Positions 1 to 12,129 of a DNA stretch of 64,000 bases are shown here, piece after piece. The stretch comes from Selaginella tamariscina (taxonomy: Eukaryota > Streptophyta > Lycopodiopsida > Selaginellales > Selaginellaceae): assembly GCA_003024785.1 (NCBI GenBank), contig PUQB01000121.1, positions 124,001 to 188,000 on the forward strand. The letters are read 5' to 3'. The translations under genes were made by a program, and so were the position numbers. Below the pieces are notes generated by a model. It was not told where the DNA came from and ran no database searches. It saw only the letters and a list, made by a program, of their open reading frames with translations. How positions within the stretch are numbered: the stretch's first letter is position 1; each line of letters begins with the position of its first letter.

Positions 1-495
1 AATTGCTGAAGCAGTCATGAATCCTGAAGTTACCGAATGGCTAATAAATCGAATAAGCCATCCTAGCCTACAAGATTATCAGCATACCCGTTAGTTGTGC
101 GCGTGTATGTATGTGCGCACTTAGCATGTAAGGCATTAACTGTTCTGAGATATGAGGGGTAGAATCTAAAATCTCTACATAGATACTCTACATGCGTTGG
201 AGATATAGCCGTATACATGTACATATATGTAAGCATACCTGAAAAGGCCCATCGTGCATTCAAGAAGTCCAACCATCAAAGCCAGGAGTACAGCAAGGTC
301 GACGTATTTTTTCTCATAGTTTTTTATCCCCACCGGAACTAGTGTAGAGAGTACATTATACACAAGGAGCGAAACGAGTGCAACGGGTCCATTTGCCACC
401 TGGCGAGAAGAACCAAATAACCCGTACGCCAGGTTTGGAATAAATCCAGCATCTACAACAGACTATACATTCTAAATATGATACATAAAATATAT

Positions 496-531
<36 letters not shown>

Positions 532-1345
532 GTAACATAGAAACAAATATAATATTACAGTCCTTACAGATATTTATACTTCGTTTAGTATTTACGATTC
601 GATAAACATCTCTCTCCCTCCCTCTCACTCACTCACTCACACGCTCACGCTCACGCACACACACTAAAGGTCTCTTTCATAATCAAAACAGGATAAAAAA
701 GAAACACGCAGATCGAATGCTTAAACTAATGCCAATAGAGCTTTGGATGGTTTCACGGACATACATACAGACACGTTTATATATATAAATAGATAGAGAG
801 AGAGAGAGAGATACACACACACATATAATACACATATCGTACACATACACATACATGCAGTGTTATGGAAGAAAGAACAAATCACACAAAGATAAAACTT
901 ACAGAGACTTACAAAGCCCATATAGTGGAGGTAACCCAGCCAGCTTCGCATAAGACATTCCCTAACAAAATTATAAACGTAAGAGGGGCCCTATTCTACA
1001 AGTGTCCCAAAAATATAACATAAAAAAACCATATTATTATATTAAACGTGTGTGTATGTGTGTGCATGGCGTGCATTTTCATACAACAGAAAAATATGTT
1101 TGTAAGTCATATATATTTATACTAACCTGAGGTATGAGCATGGTACCAATTGTAATCCCAGCAAAGACATCATCTCTCAGGTGCTCCCGGCGATTATAAG
1201 ACCGCATCCACGCTATACACGGAAGAACACTCTCCACATTGAATCTGCGCCAGAAAGACAAAAATCTCCCCAATTTCACCTGTTTTTTATGATCTGAGCT
1301 CCCTCCAGGTGCGTAATCGGCAAAATCTTCACATTTTCCATCTCT
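1..1345 (-). CDS. SulP/SLC26 sulfate transporter, SULTR4-like, N-terminal part (runs off window)
   Basis: Membrane anion transporter of the SulP family; plant group 4 members move sulfate out of the vacuole, and that role is inferred here. Exons on the minus strand: 1279 (open upstream to about 1345) to 1127, 961-913, 452-239, and 67 to the window edge. All junctions have GT/AG ends and keep one frame. Family motifs seen in order are DDVFAGITIGTMLIPQ, GMSYAKLAGLPPLYGLYAGF, GLFGSSRQVANGPVALVSLL, LLALMVGLLECTMGLFR and LGWLIRFISHSVTSGFMTAS. These cover the first transmembrane helices of the SulP core. No in-frame ATG is visible in the first exon, so the true start probably lies in an unresolved upstream exon. 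The C-terminal helices and STAS domain lie outside the window. It is head-to-head with the coiled-coil gene at 1616. Family assignment is strong; the subgroup is less sure. Confidence 0.9.
501..528. repeat. (GT)n microsatellite in sulfate transporter intron
   Basis: Uninterrupted GT dinucleotides inside the 453-912 intron. Related AG and CA tracts lie at about 797-830 and 600-665. Confidence 0.95.
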
Positions 1346-1379
1346 CTCTCGTGAAGAACACTAAGAACCCTAAAAAACA

Positions 1380-1615
1380 GAGCTAATCATCTAGGTATAT
1401 TCTGATTCAAGGTATATTCTTGAGACCAGATTCGCGCGGGCGAGGAGATGACTAATTAGGGTTCTTCGCGAGATAAGTGTGAGCTACATTTCTGATTCGA
1501 TTGGCGCTGAGGGGATTCGTGCGGGATTTGATGGGATTCGCGTGAGGTAAGCGGGATTCGATGGGCGCTGAGGGGATTCGCTTGGGATTCATGATGGAAA
1601 TGGAGTAATCTGAAG
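1380..1615. promoter_or_regulatory. Divergent intergenic region with repeated GGGATTCG motif
   Basis: Short interval between the first visible sulfate transporter exon (minus) and the first visible exon of the coiled-coil gene (plus). From about 1500 to 1590 the sequence repeats GGGATTCG-like units separated by GCGCTGA or GTGAGG blocks. It probably holds 5' UTR and promoter of both genes. No clear TATA box was identified. Confidence 0.4.
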
Positions 1616-2383
1616 ATGGGACAAGCCAAGATCTGGGAGTTTCCCGCGTTACAGAAGGTAGTAGTGAATACATCTCCACGGAATCCCACAAAACATAGTC
1701 CCAGGAATGGGGCTGTGAGTGGTCCAGCAACGACCAATGCACCACGTGTGCCGTATGTGAGGTCTCCACGCAAGGTTGCGGGAGAACTGAGCGTGCTGAT
1801 GATGAAGCTCGAGGCAGATTTTGCTGCTATCACTGAAGAGGGAGAGACCCGTGAGAAATGGAAGTGCTTGATGCGTGAAGGGTCTTTTATTGAAGCTTGG
1901 CTCGATCGTATGTTGCAGAAACCCACGTCTGCTGCTCAAACGTAAGTGTGTGTGTGTGTGTGCATCCATATGTGTATTGTAAGTGTAGACGAATATTTAT
2001 GAAAGGTGTGTGTGTGTGTGTGTGTGTGTGTTGTGTGTGTGTGTGTGTTATTACATAAAAACATACTAATGAAACATTTATCATTAACTGATGAATGCTA
2101 TTCCTCAGAAGCTATGGTTATGGTTTGAGTTACCAGGGCTGGTGCTGAACCTGATTCGAAAAGCTTACAAGACTACGGTCTCTCCAGGGCTACAGCTCTC
2201 CATCTCCGGCCTCTCAGACTTACAAGTGGACAGAGCATATCGCATGCTCTATGTGTACTCAGTCGGATGCAATGAGATGATCAAGGAGCTCTGTTTACAT
2301 AGCTTTGACAAAGGAATCCTCGTTGGTTCTTTCTGGCGTGTCTTCATCCGACTCTGCGAAGTCCATTCCAAGTACTTGTTACC

Positions 2384-2453
<70 letters not shown>

Positions 2454-2879
2454 GTTATATATATAAGATGTGTGTGTGTGTGTGTGTGTGTTAAGCGCTA
2501 GAATACTTAAACATATATAATGTATATAGAACTGTCTACAATTATAGAACACACGCATCCACACACGTGCACATGTTGCTTGTGCAGGTGGAACTTCAAG
2601 CAGAGATAGCTGAGCTAGTTGAAGAAAAGCAGAATGCTTTAGACCAGCTGCGATTGACACGGGGATGCTTGAATGATGCTTTGGACGGGCTTGCTTTTGA
2701 ACAAGCTCTTATCTTACGACTCTGGAGGGCCTGACGAAATTGCTGCTTCGGCTGCTAACTACGTGAACAATCAAAATGACCAGGTACACACTCTTGTGTA
2801 AGCATATCTGCAGTATGATGCTTGCTGCATAATGCTATGCGTATACACACCGTATATAAAAGATCTAATATATTCACAC

Positions 2880-2914
<35 letters not shown>

Positions 2915-5291
2915 TATTGAATATTGTATAAAATTATAGAAGGTACAGGTTAGCAATGGGATGCCAAAGAACGTGGATTCTCAACTGCAAGTATGGATGG
3001 AAAAATGTGAGGAATTAAGCAAGGAACGGGAAGAGCTGTTGTTTCAGGTGTGTGTCTATATATATAGATTACATCCAGTATACTTATATCACTTCATGTA
3101 AAGTAACAAGTACATAATATTCAGATAGAAGAGACTTCCAGGATGCTGAAGATGGAGCGTTCCGCTCTGAATCTTACAAGTTTCAAGGAACAAGAGAAGA
3201 CAATCAAAAATTAATCTAATTAGAGGAGTAAGTCTTGAATAGCTCTATGACGTACATTTGTTCTATATACGTATATTTCATGTGCCATATGTATATATAG
3301 ATAATATTATTGTTTACGTATATTTGCGTGTCATGACTTCAAATAACTTGTAGGAAGCTGTTGCAAGTACAGGGAGCTCTGGACAGGGAGAGGAGGGAGT
3401 CACATGATTTGCGTAACCAAGTAAAGAAGCTAGAGAGCGACATCGAAAATATAGAAAGAAGCATGGGTGACATGACATGGAAATTTGTGCAATATGAGCG
3501 TGACTTTCCAACTCTTCAAAACGAGGTCTCTCTCTCTCTCTGTCACACACACACACACACTCAACATAGAGTTAATGTACGGTTTTCTCCTTGCAGCTGG
3601 CCATGCATAAACGACGTGCTCAACAGCTGGAGGTACTCAACCAGGAGGCAGAGCAGGAAAGGGGGACACTCCGTGAGCGTGTGGAAACGCAGGAGGCAGC
3701 ACTGAAGAGAATGCGGAGGCAACTAGACACGTATGAGAAAGCAGTCAGGGACCTTAAGGAAGAAGCAAGCGACAGAAGGCGCTTGTTTGAGGACAAGGCA
3801 CGAGAGGCATCGCTAAACGGGGAAGAACTGGACACGTGGATCAAGGGCCATGAAGCGTTGCTGGAGCAACAGAGCGCTCTCCTCCTACAGGTGGACGACT
3901 TGAGGAGGCAGCTCAGGAAGGAACGAACCAGGAGGATACAAGAGAGGGAGATGCTAGACGCAAAAGTACACTCACAGCAGGAGAATCTTCCTTCGGGCAC
4001 TTACTGTGGGTATAGCGTCACTCACACCTCGTCCTGGGACGAGGAAAGTGAAAGTCAGCATGCCAACCGAGACAAAGCCAGATGCGGACCATCACCGGTT
4101 TGACAGGAGGATGTCGAGGAGGATGTCCCGCAGAATGTCGAGAAGGAACACAGAGCTTGGAAAGAGGACCTCACTGTTCTTTGGACTGCCTCAGTTCGCC
4201 GGAGGAGATGCCACACCTGCAGCTTCTTCACATGAGGCTGAAGCGACATCTGAGGACGAGTGGGACGATCTCTGTTCGGAGCTGTCCCAACAACAGGAGG
4301 AGATCGATAAATTAGAAGCAAACCTGAAAGAGGAGAGAGACAGGAGGTTGTGGATGGAGAGGCACATGGAGGACTCCATAAAGGATCTCGAGAAGGTCCA
4401 GCTCGAGCTTGAGCAGACCAACCTCAGAGTTGTTAACCTCGCCCTTGAAAAGAAGAACAAGGAGAAGACCCTCCAGTTTGCTGAAGAGCAGATCAAGAAA
4501 CTTGACAAGCAGATCGAGAACCTGGAGTCGGTCGTGGAGAAGAAGAATGCTGATATCCAGTCTCTCAAAGATGTCATTGCAAAAGAGGTGTGTGCGTGTG
4601 CGTGTGCGTGTGTGTGTGTGAGAGAGAGAGATCCGATTGAACTTAGATATCATAGTACGAGTATGTTTTTCAGGTCCAGAGACAGGTTACGTTTGCGGCT
4701 ACATGTAAACAACTGCTAACAACGGGTGCAAAGGCAATGGAGGAGAAGCTAGCCAGGGACGTAGAGAAAGCTAGCGGAAAGCTGAGTTCGATGATGGAGG
4801 GAATGAGGCTGCTAAGAAACTGTCTTTCAAAGGCAGGGACGGAGTTTAAGAGGTGCAGGGTGCGAACAAAGGCTATAGAGGGACAGAATGCAGCGCTGCA
4901 GGCAGAAGTGAAGACACTGAAGACCGAGATGGATGCGTCCAGTGCCGAGACATTCAACATCGGGTACAAGTTTAAGAAGGAAGAGGAGGCGAGGAGCAAA
5001 GCGGATGAACAGTTGACGGAAACAAAGAAGAACCTGGAAGATATGAAGCTGGAGCATGTTGAGTTACAAGTGCAGCTAGAGACTGCACTCAAGGAGAGGA
5101 CACAGTTCGAGAAGGACAAGGTACAGATGGAGAGTAAGCTGGCGTATTGTACGAGCAGCCTGGCGAGTATTCAGTCACGGAAGGAGAAGGAAGATGCTAT
5201 TCGGGCTATCTTACAAGCGGATGTTGATGCTTTGCGGCTTGAGCTGGAGAGCATGAAACAGCGTCTTGCCTTCGCTGGTACACCTAGATGA
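1616..5291 (+). CDS. Long coiled-coil protein, multi-exon, family not recognised
   Basis: Exons on plus: 1616-1941, 2109 to about 2360, 2588-2783, 2940-3047, 3125 to about 3231, 3354-3525, 3597-4587 and 4674-5291 (TGA). The N-terminal third is partly globular (a motif EAWLDRMLQ, then KLWLWFELPGLVLNLIRKAY). From the third exon on, the protein is almost continuous heptad-rich coiled coil with Glu, Lys, Arg, Leu and Gln. In the middle is a short basic block, MSRRMSRRMSRRN (about 4105-4145), next to a serine- and acid-rich linker. The frame does not carry cleanly across the whole gene: breaks or phase mismatches occur at the 1941/2109 junction, near 2705, near 3213 and near 4000. The gene is therefore either decaying or carries assembly indels. 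A cytoskeletal or scaffold role is only a guess from the architecture. It converges on the prenyltransferase gene, about 150 bases away. Confidence 0.65.
2386..2490. repeat. (TA)n then (TG)n microsatellites
   Basis: About 60 bases of TA repeats followed by a TG tract, inside an intron of the coiled-coil gene. Further TG/CA tracts in the same gene lie at about 2008-2049 and 2879-2912. Confidence 0.95.
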
Positions 5292-5442
5292 TTTTTGTTA
5301 GGTAAGTCCTTTCCTTTGGGGTGTGTGTGTGTGAATGAATGTGTGTGAGTGTGTGTGTGTAGAGTATGTTTATTAAGTTAAAATGTTTACAAAATTTAGA
5401 ATATAGGTGCTTACATCGGATTTAATTAACAGCTCAAACAAA

Positions 5443-7050
5443 TCATTTGCGTCTACCAAAGCGACGATCCCTTTGTTGATATTCAATAAGGGCCCCTCTG
5501 TACTCGGCTTCTCCAAAGTCAGGCCACAGTTGTTTCACAAATATAAGCTCTGTATAGGCAAGCTGCCACAGCATGAAATTACTCAGCCTTTTCTCACCGC
5601 TCGTTCTTATTAGCAAATCTGGATCGTCCCAGCTCGTCATCAATCTCTCCCTCACCTGTATCCCCACAGTTAATCAGAATGTATATACAAATATACGTGT
5701 GTGTTGTGTGTGAGAGAGAGAGAGAGAGTTGTTCCGATTACATGATTTCCATGTTGTAGCCATATAATACATCTTATAAGTCCATACACCCATTCATAGA
5801 CCTCTCTCTCTCTCTCTCTCATACACACACATATACACACACATGTGTCATTCTTATTATGCGTGTAGGCGTGTGTGCACGCGTACTCCCTCCATGGACC
5901 CTAACTGTAAACGTAGTTCTGTGTGTGCGCGCGCGGTGCATATGTACGCGTTTTGTCTGCATATCTGAATTCTCAGACACAGTTAATTAGACTAACCTGG
6001 GCTTCATCGATCTTGTTTACGTCCAAATTGCCTTGTTTAACATCTGCAGCTAAGGCCTTGCACGCCTCAACAATTTCCTGACGACCACTGTAGCTAAGTG
6101 CCACCACAAGCTTCAGCCCTTTGTTGTTCCTGGTTCTCTCCTGTACATGTAAAGCCAAAGTCCGTAGCGCAACCGGAAGCTTGGACAAATCCCCTATGAA
6201 ATGAATGCATATACCATCCCTGTTTCAGAAATGTTAACTCAAACCCCAATAACGTGTGTGTGTGAGTGTGTGTACTCTTTTCTATATGTAAAGCTAATTC
6301 TGTGCAACTTACATGAAAATGTTCATTAAATCCTCAGTGATCACCCGCTCAAAAAGCTGCATCAGAAACTGCGTCTCTACCTGAATCAAAAATCACACTC
6401 CTGAACCGAATCGATGCATATTATATATATAGCATGTGTGTACAAGAAAATATATTTATATTATGCATGTATCTTTTGTGTGTCACATGAAAATAGACAC
6501 ACACACACATTGTATGTATTATTGCATATACATGTGTATAGCTGTATCCTATCTAAGAATGCACACACACGCACCTTTGGACGAAGCCAATTCTCGGTGG
6601 AGAAAGCAAAAACGGTAAGAATCTTAATACCCCAGCGGGAGGACAACTTAATGATCTCTCTGAGGGCCTGCACACCTGCTTCATGACCCCGATTGGCCGA
6701 CAAACCTTTCAGACTAGCCCACCGTGAATTCCCATCCATGATAATGGCGACATGCTCTGGCATGAGCAGCGGATCGAGCTCCCCAGGAATTTCACTCCTG
6801 TGCATCTCTGCAGGAACTGGAGGAGCAATCTGAAGGCCATTCACTGCTGAAACATGGGATTGTATTCGCGTGTTGCTGAGGATCGTGGGATTTCTGGGGA
6901 TTCTGGGGATCTATTTGGGAATCGTAGGCCGAGCGTACCTGGGAATGGAGGTAGTCTGCTGCCCGCGCCAAGCTCCCATAGCCCTAGCTTCGTTGTGTCC
7001 ATAAACCCTAATCCTGGACAACTTATTAGTGAATTCATTAGCATCTTCAT
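5443..7050 (-). CDS. Cis-prenyltransferase (undecaprenyl/polyprenyl diphosphate synthase family)
   Basis: Condenses isopentenyl diphosphate units in cis onto an allylic primer to make polyprenyl diphosphates. Five exons on minus: 7050-6939, 6846-6575, 6380-6313, 6219-5997, 5655-5443. All have GT/AG junctions and compatible phases, giving 888 nt and 295 residues, a normal length for the family. The start is the ATG at 7050, which gives a 37-residue leader before the core. Conserved regions in order: [10 protein letters not shown] with the catalytic Asp and substrate-binding residues, [45 protein letters not shown], and the C-terminal [20 protein letters not shown] with the Arg residues that bind isopentenyl diphosphate. 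The [24 protein letters not shown] end also fits. It resembles bacterial and plastid single-subunit enzymes; plastid targeting of the leader is inferred. It is tail-to-tail with the coiled-coil gene. Confidence 0.93.
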
Positions 7051-7756
7051 TAACTAGTGAATGAATATTCACTAGCATATTCAGCCAACGTAGATTATAA
7101 TTGTTGCGACTTGATAATTAGCAAATGAAAGGATCGAACCCCACACATTTATTTAATTACAAATGATTTTTAAAAACGAGTTTTATTCAAAAAATGTCAT
7201 ATTTTATATCTCATTATTTTATTGATATTATCTTATATCTTAATCCAACCTTGTTTTACTAACTGAATATATAAAACAAATGAGTTATATAATAAAATAT
7301 GATTTGTATAAAATTATTTGTAAAACATTTGATTAAAAGTAAAAAATAATGTATTTCAACTGAAATTTAAACACTATGAAATTTCATATAATAAATTTAG
7401 TTCTCCTTAATTAAGTAAAATTAATTACAGCTATCTACAATTGGATCTCTTGCCGTTTTCACGCCCTAATATAAACCCTAAAGCCTTCGATTAATTTATA
7501 ACATTTAAGGAATCAAATTCTAAATGTTTTAGCACATTATTATATAATTTATAACATATAAAAACATTAATATTTGATTAAGGAACCTATTAATAAAATT
7601 AAAATATTAAAAACCTCTAAAGACTTGTTTTTTTTATTTTAAATTGTTATAAGTGGTATTATGTATATATTATTAATATTTAATATAAATGTTAAATCAT
7701 AACAGAAATGTTAAAATTAAATAACGGTTGAAAGAATTAAATTAGATCTAGGTACT
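7051..7756. other. AT-rich intergenic region
   Basis: Low-complexity AT-rich sequence upstream of the prenyltransferase start. I see no coding signal or RNA gene. It marks the change from the gene island to the AT-rich repetitive part. Confidence 0.7.
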
Positions 7757-8128
7757 ATGAACAATACTCGCTATCCAATCATATCCAGCATAGGCAGAAG
7801 ATACCCAGGAGCAACTCACGAGGGAGATCCTTCCTTCCACGGGATGCTGCCTAGAGTTCTGAGTGTTCGATTCTATGCCGGAACAGTGGATTACTATGTG
7901 ATGATTACTGCATATGCCCATCGATCTGATCCTGCATATGCTGTACATACCGGACTTGTTAGTGTGGATGAACAGTGGGTCGGAGCATGTGTGACTGATG
8001 AAGTCCTTGGGATGTACACACACAGACGTCTATTTTGTGTGTGTACATCAGCGTTTTCAATTGTTTACCAATTATGTTTCCACAAACTTAATTTTCACCA
8101 CATTATTATTGTTCAATTAATAAGGTAA
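7757..8128 (+). CDS. Possible small ORF or exon, unknown product
   Basis: An ATG opens 123 codons. The first 90 or so look protein-like, with mixed composition and better GC than the flanks: PSFHGMLPRVLSVRFYAGTV and DEQWVGACVTDEVLGMYT. After about 8020 the sequence becomes ordinary AT-rich intergenic DNA, so the real coding piece may end near a GT before that. No domain is recognised. It stands alone between AT-rich stretches and may be a gene fragment. Confidence 0.3.
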   Translation: MNNTRYPIISSIGRRYPGATHEGDPSFHGMLPRVLSVRFYAGTVDYYVMITAYAHRSDPAYAVHTGLVSVDEQWVGACVTDEVLGMYTHRRLFCVCTSAFSIVYQLCFHKLNFHHIIIVQLIR

Positions 8129-8951
8129 TAATATATAATTATGATTAGCGTTGCTGATGTACATGTGTGTCATTGTAGAACATCGTTCATCTCTCTCTCA
8201 CACACATAGAGATGCCGTTTCTACGTACATTTTACTCTCATCATACATATATACTCGCATATATACAATGGTCCCGATTAGGAAAGCTTAGTGACTTCGT
8301 GTGCTTTTGCACCAACGAATTGTTGTGTTTGTGCTTCTAATACAACAGTGATACATTAATTTGATGGATACGATTCATTTACTGTAGCAAAATTAGGAAT
8401 ATGCTTAGCTTCGACGGTCCAGATTTCTGCTTTCACACATTTATATATTTCTAAAAGAAATCAAAGTATTATTTATCAAAAATGAAATATGTCATGTAAT
8501 ATATATTTATATTGCCAAGGGTTTCTGGAAAAGAAGCTTAGATTCCTTTATGTATATGTAAATTACACACACACACACATATATATATACGGGGCGTCCG
8601 TATGCGGGCTGCACGGCAACCGTATAGAATATATAAAGAATGTTTTTCTAATTTGACAAACTTGTACCCAGTTTAGCTTGAGTAATAATGCTCAATTCAT
8701 AATAATATAAGCATACTGTAATATATTCCGAGCCCAATATGAAGTAATCTCCAATAAGTTTTACTTTAATAAAATTATTATTTAATAATTATATATTCAT
8801 TGTTATGCAGGGTAATGTGACAAAGTAGTAATTAAAGCACAATGAAAATGTTACAAATATAAATTTAAAAAGAATGAAAATTAGCACAAGATATGGGTTA
8901 ATAATGAAAAGTATAAAAACATGAGTAGTAATAGGTATTTATTACTTAGAT
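8129..8951. other. AT-rich intergenic region with diverged segment-B-like sequence
   Basis: No gene is seen. A short CA/TA microsatellite lies at about 8566-8590. From about 8690 the sequence resembles, with many differences, the block at 15350-16000 (for example the words CATAATAATATAA and GAAGTAATCTC). This is an old repeat relic. Confidence 0.6.
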
Positions 8952-11900
8952 TAATTCACTTGCTACTAAAAAATGATAACGCCATTAAGTCTTAAAACAT
9001 AATTTTATTATATAGTACTTTCGCCACTCAGCATAACAAATATTAATATCACTTTGATATTTCTTATTATTTTACTATATGTTTTTTAGAAGAAAATATA
9101 TTACTTTATAAAAAATAGAAAATCTTTGTTACAATTTGTTTAGAATAGTTGTGGTAGTAATCACTTTTATATATGTTGCGGTTGTTAGCTTTGTATATCT
9201 TCTTATAATTAATTTTAAAATAAAGAAAAAAAATGATTATAAATAAAATCAAATGAAAAGTGATAGTGAAAATCAACTAAAATATAATGATAAAATTATA
9301 ATGTTTGTGTTTTTATTAGCTTTATAAAAAATTTATATGTTATATTTAAGCATATATTCATGTACATGTATAAGTATGGGTTTATGGTATATTCATATGA
9401 TAATAAATAATATAATTTAAAACATATATATTACTTTAATAAACTCAAGTCATTAAAAACTTATAATTTAGAAGTGATCAAACATTATATTTACACATAA
9501 AATTTATAATTTTGAAATGCTAAATAACAAATTTATTTTGTAATAAAATTAGTTTTAAAGCATTTGATTTCATATAAAAATTAATATTGATAAATTATTT
9601 CAGAAAATTAAACCTTATATACAAGTTTTTAAATGTTTTAGTAAATTTTATATAATTTGTAACATGCAAAAATATTCTTATGTAAATGTTTATTTTAGTA
9701 TTAACAAATTTAAAACACTTAAAAACATTTAAGAACTCTTGTTTTTTCCTTTTAAATTGTTGTAAAAATAGTGTATAAAAGTTTTTAAAACACTTATGCA
9801 TAATAAAAAAAATAGTAAATTTTGAAAACATTTAATTTGATGTAAAACACAATATTAATAAATTACATCAGTTTAAAAATTAAATAAGAAAAAATTAAAC
9901 TTTATAGCACACTGACACACAACAATTTTGTATGTTATAATAAGGAATTAAAGTATGAATATAATAAAAATTTATTCATTTTGTTTATTTAAGAAAGTCA
10001 AATTAATGTATAGCATTTAAGGATAATTTTTTAAAATGTTTTTACAAACTATTATATACTTTATAACATTTAAACATATAAAAAAACTTTAATTAAAAAT
10101 TCTCTTAACAAACTTAAAATATTAAAAATATTGAAGAACTATTATTTTTTTATGTTATAAAAGTAATGTTTAAATTCATTTTAAACACCCATGTTTAATT
10201 ATATAATAAAATAATAGATTCGATTTCTAATTTGATTTTTGATTAAATTATTTACAAAATATTTAATTCTACGTAAAAGATCGTTTCAACAAATTATTTT
10301 TATTTAAAGTTAAACAAGAAAATGAAAAAAGAAATTATATATTAACACATTAACATATAACAATATTAAAAAATTTGACATGTTATAACAAGGATTTAAA
10401 ATATGATTTTTATATAATAAATTATATTCATTATTTTCTGTTTTAATTAAGTGAAATGATTAATAACATTTAAGGAATTAGTTTTTAAATATTTTAAGTA
10501 TTGTATTGTTTATAACATTTAAAAATATGCAAAAACATTGATATTTAATTAAGAAATCGTTAACAAATTTAAAATACTACAAAACAATTAAGGACTCGTC
10601 TTTTTAATTTAAATTTTTATAAAAATAATGTTTAAATTATTTCAAGACACTTATGTTTAATTATATAATAAAAATAAAAGATTTAATTGTCAAATTAATT
10701 TGTAATAAACTTATTTGTAAACCATTTAAAAATTAAACAAGAAAATAAAAATACTATATAGCATATTAACATACAACAATATTAAAGTTTTTAACATGTT
10801 ATATTAAGAAATTAGAGTATGAATTTCATATAATAACTTTTATTCATTTTGTTTTCTTTAAATAAGTAAAATCAATTAATTATTAATTTATAAAACTTAA
10901 AGAATTAATTGAATGTTTTAAGAAATTAGTAACAATTTATAACATGTGAAAACATTGAAATTTAACTTCAAAACCTATTAATAAACTTAAAATACTAAAA
11001 AATACTAAGGACTCTTGTTTTTCTAGTTTAAATTATAATAAAGTTAATATTGGAATTATCTTAAACACTTATGTTTAACTACATAACAAAAATAATAGAT
11101 TTAATTTTTAAATTAATTTATAATAAATTATTTATAACACATTTGATTATACAAAAAATAATGTTGATAATTTATTTCAGCTTCAAAATTAAATAAAAAC
11201 ATAAAAAAGAACACAAATAAGACACAATAATATTAAATCTTTTGCATGTTGTAAGGAATTAAATAATAAAATTCATATAATAAATTTTATTCATTTTGTA
11301 AATTTAATTAAATAGAATTAAATAATTATAATTTATAAAATTAAGGAATCAGTTTTTACATGTTTAATAAATTATTATACAATTTATAGCATGGAGAAAC
11401 CTATTAGAAAACCTAAAATTAAAAAACATTCAAAAACTCTTTTTAAAAATATTTATATTTAATTACATAATAAAAATAATAGATTTAAGAAATTGATTTG
11501 TAATAAAATTATTTGTAAAACATTTGATGATATGTAAAAAAAATATTAATAAACTACATCAACTTATTAATAAAAATTAAAAAATATAGCACATTTAACA
11601 CACATAAAAACAATATAACACATTAACACACAATAACATTACATTTTTTGACATATTATAATAAGCAATTAGAATATGAATTTATTATAATAACTTTTAT
11701 TCAATTTCTTTTTTAATTAGGTAAAATTAATTAATTATTAATTTATAAAATTTAAAGAATTAGTTTTTAAATGTTTAATAGATTATTATACATTTATAAC
11801 AAGTGAAAACACTATTATTTAATTTAAAAACCTATTAATAAACTTAAAATACTATTTTTTCTTATATTAGTGTTTAAAAAGTGTTATAAAATGACTCTTG

Positions 11901-12129
11901 TAGGTGAGAGAATATGTTTTATAAAATCCATTATACAGATGAGAGAATATGCTTTAGTATAATATGTTTGAACATAGTATGTATAATTATTTTATAATAC
12001 AATATAATTTATGTTCAAATTTTTTTGTTTTTAAATTTTGGAATGATAATATTAAATTAAATATATATTTAAATTTAAATACCATTATCATTTACAATTA
12101 GAATAGTGATAGGGTTGTAGTTAACTAAG
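8952..12129. repeat. Composite repeat, segment A, copy 1
   Basis: AT-rich (mostly A/T homopolymers and TTTAAAA words), without genes. It is nearly identical to 43647-46829. It also aligns at lower identity with the spacer at 15350-16250 plus 21170-22690, sharing words such as GTAGGTGAGAGAATATG and AGGGTTGTAGTT near the ends. It therefore appears to be an older duplicate of the spacer upstream of the segment C gene. Confidence 0.85.

Noticed and set aside
2386-2470. Open frames made of YIYIYI or HTHTHT in microsatellites (also near 1890, 4600, 40780, 41740)
   Set aside because: Translations of dinucleotide repeats, not proteins.
9595-9831. AT-rich open frame on minus (and its twin at 44294)
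   Set aside because: Phe/Lys/Asn/Ile low-complexity translation inside segment A; no homology or splice logic.
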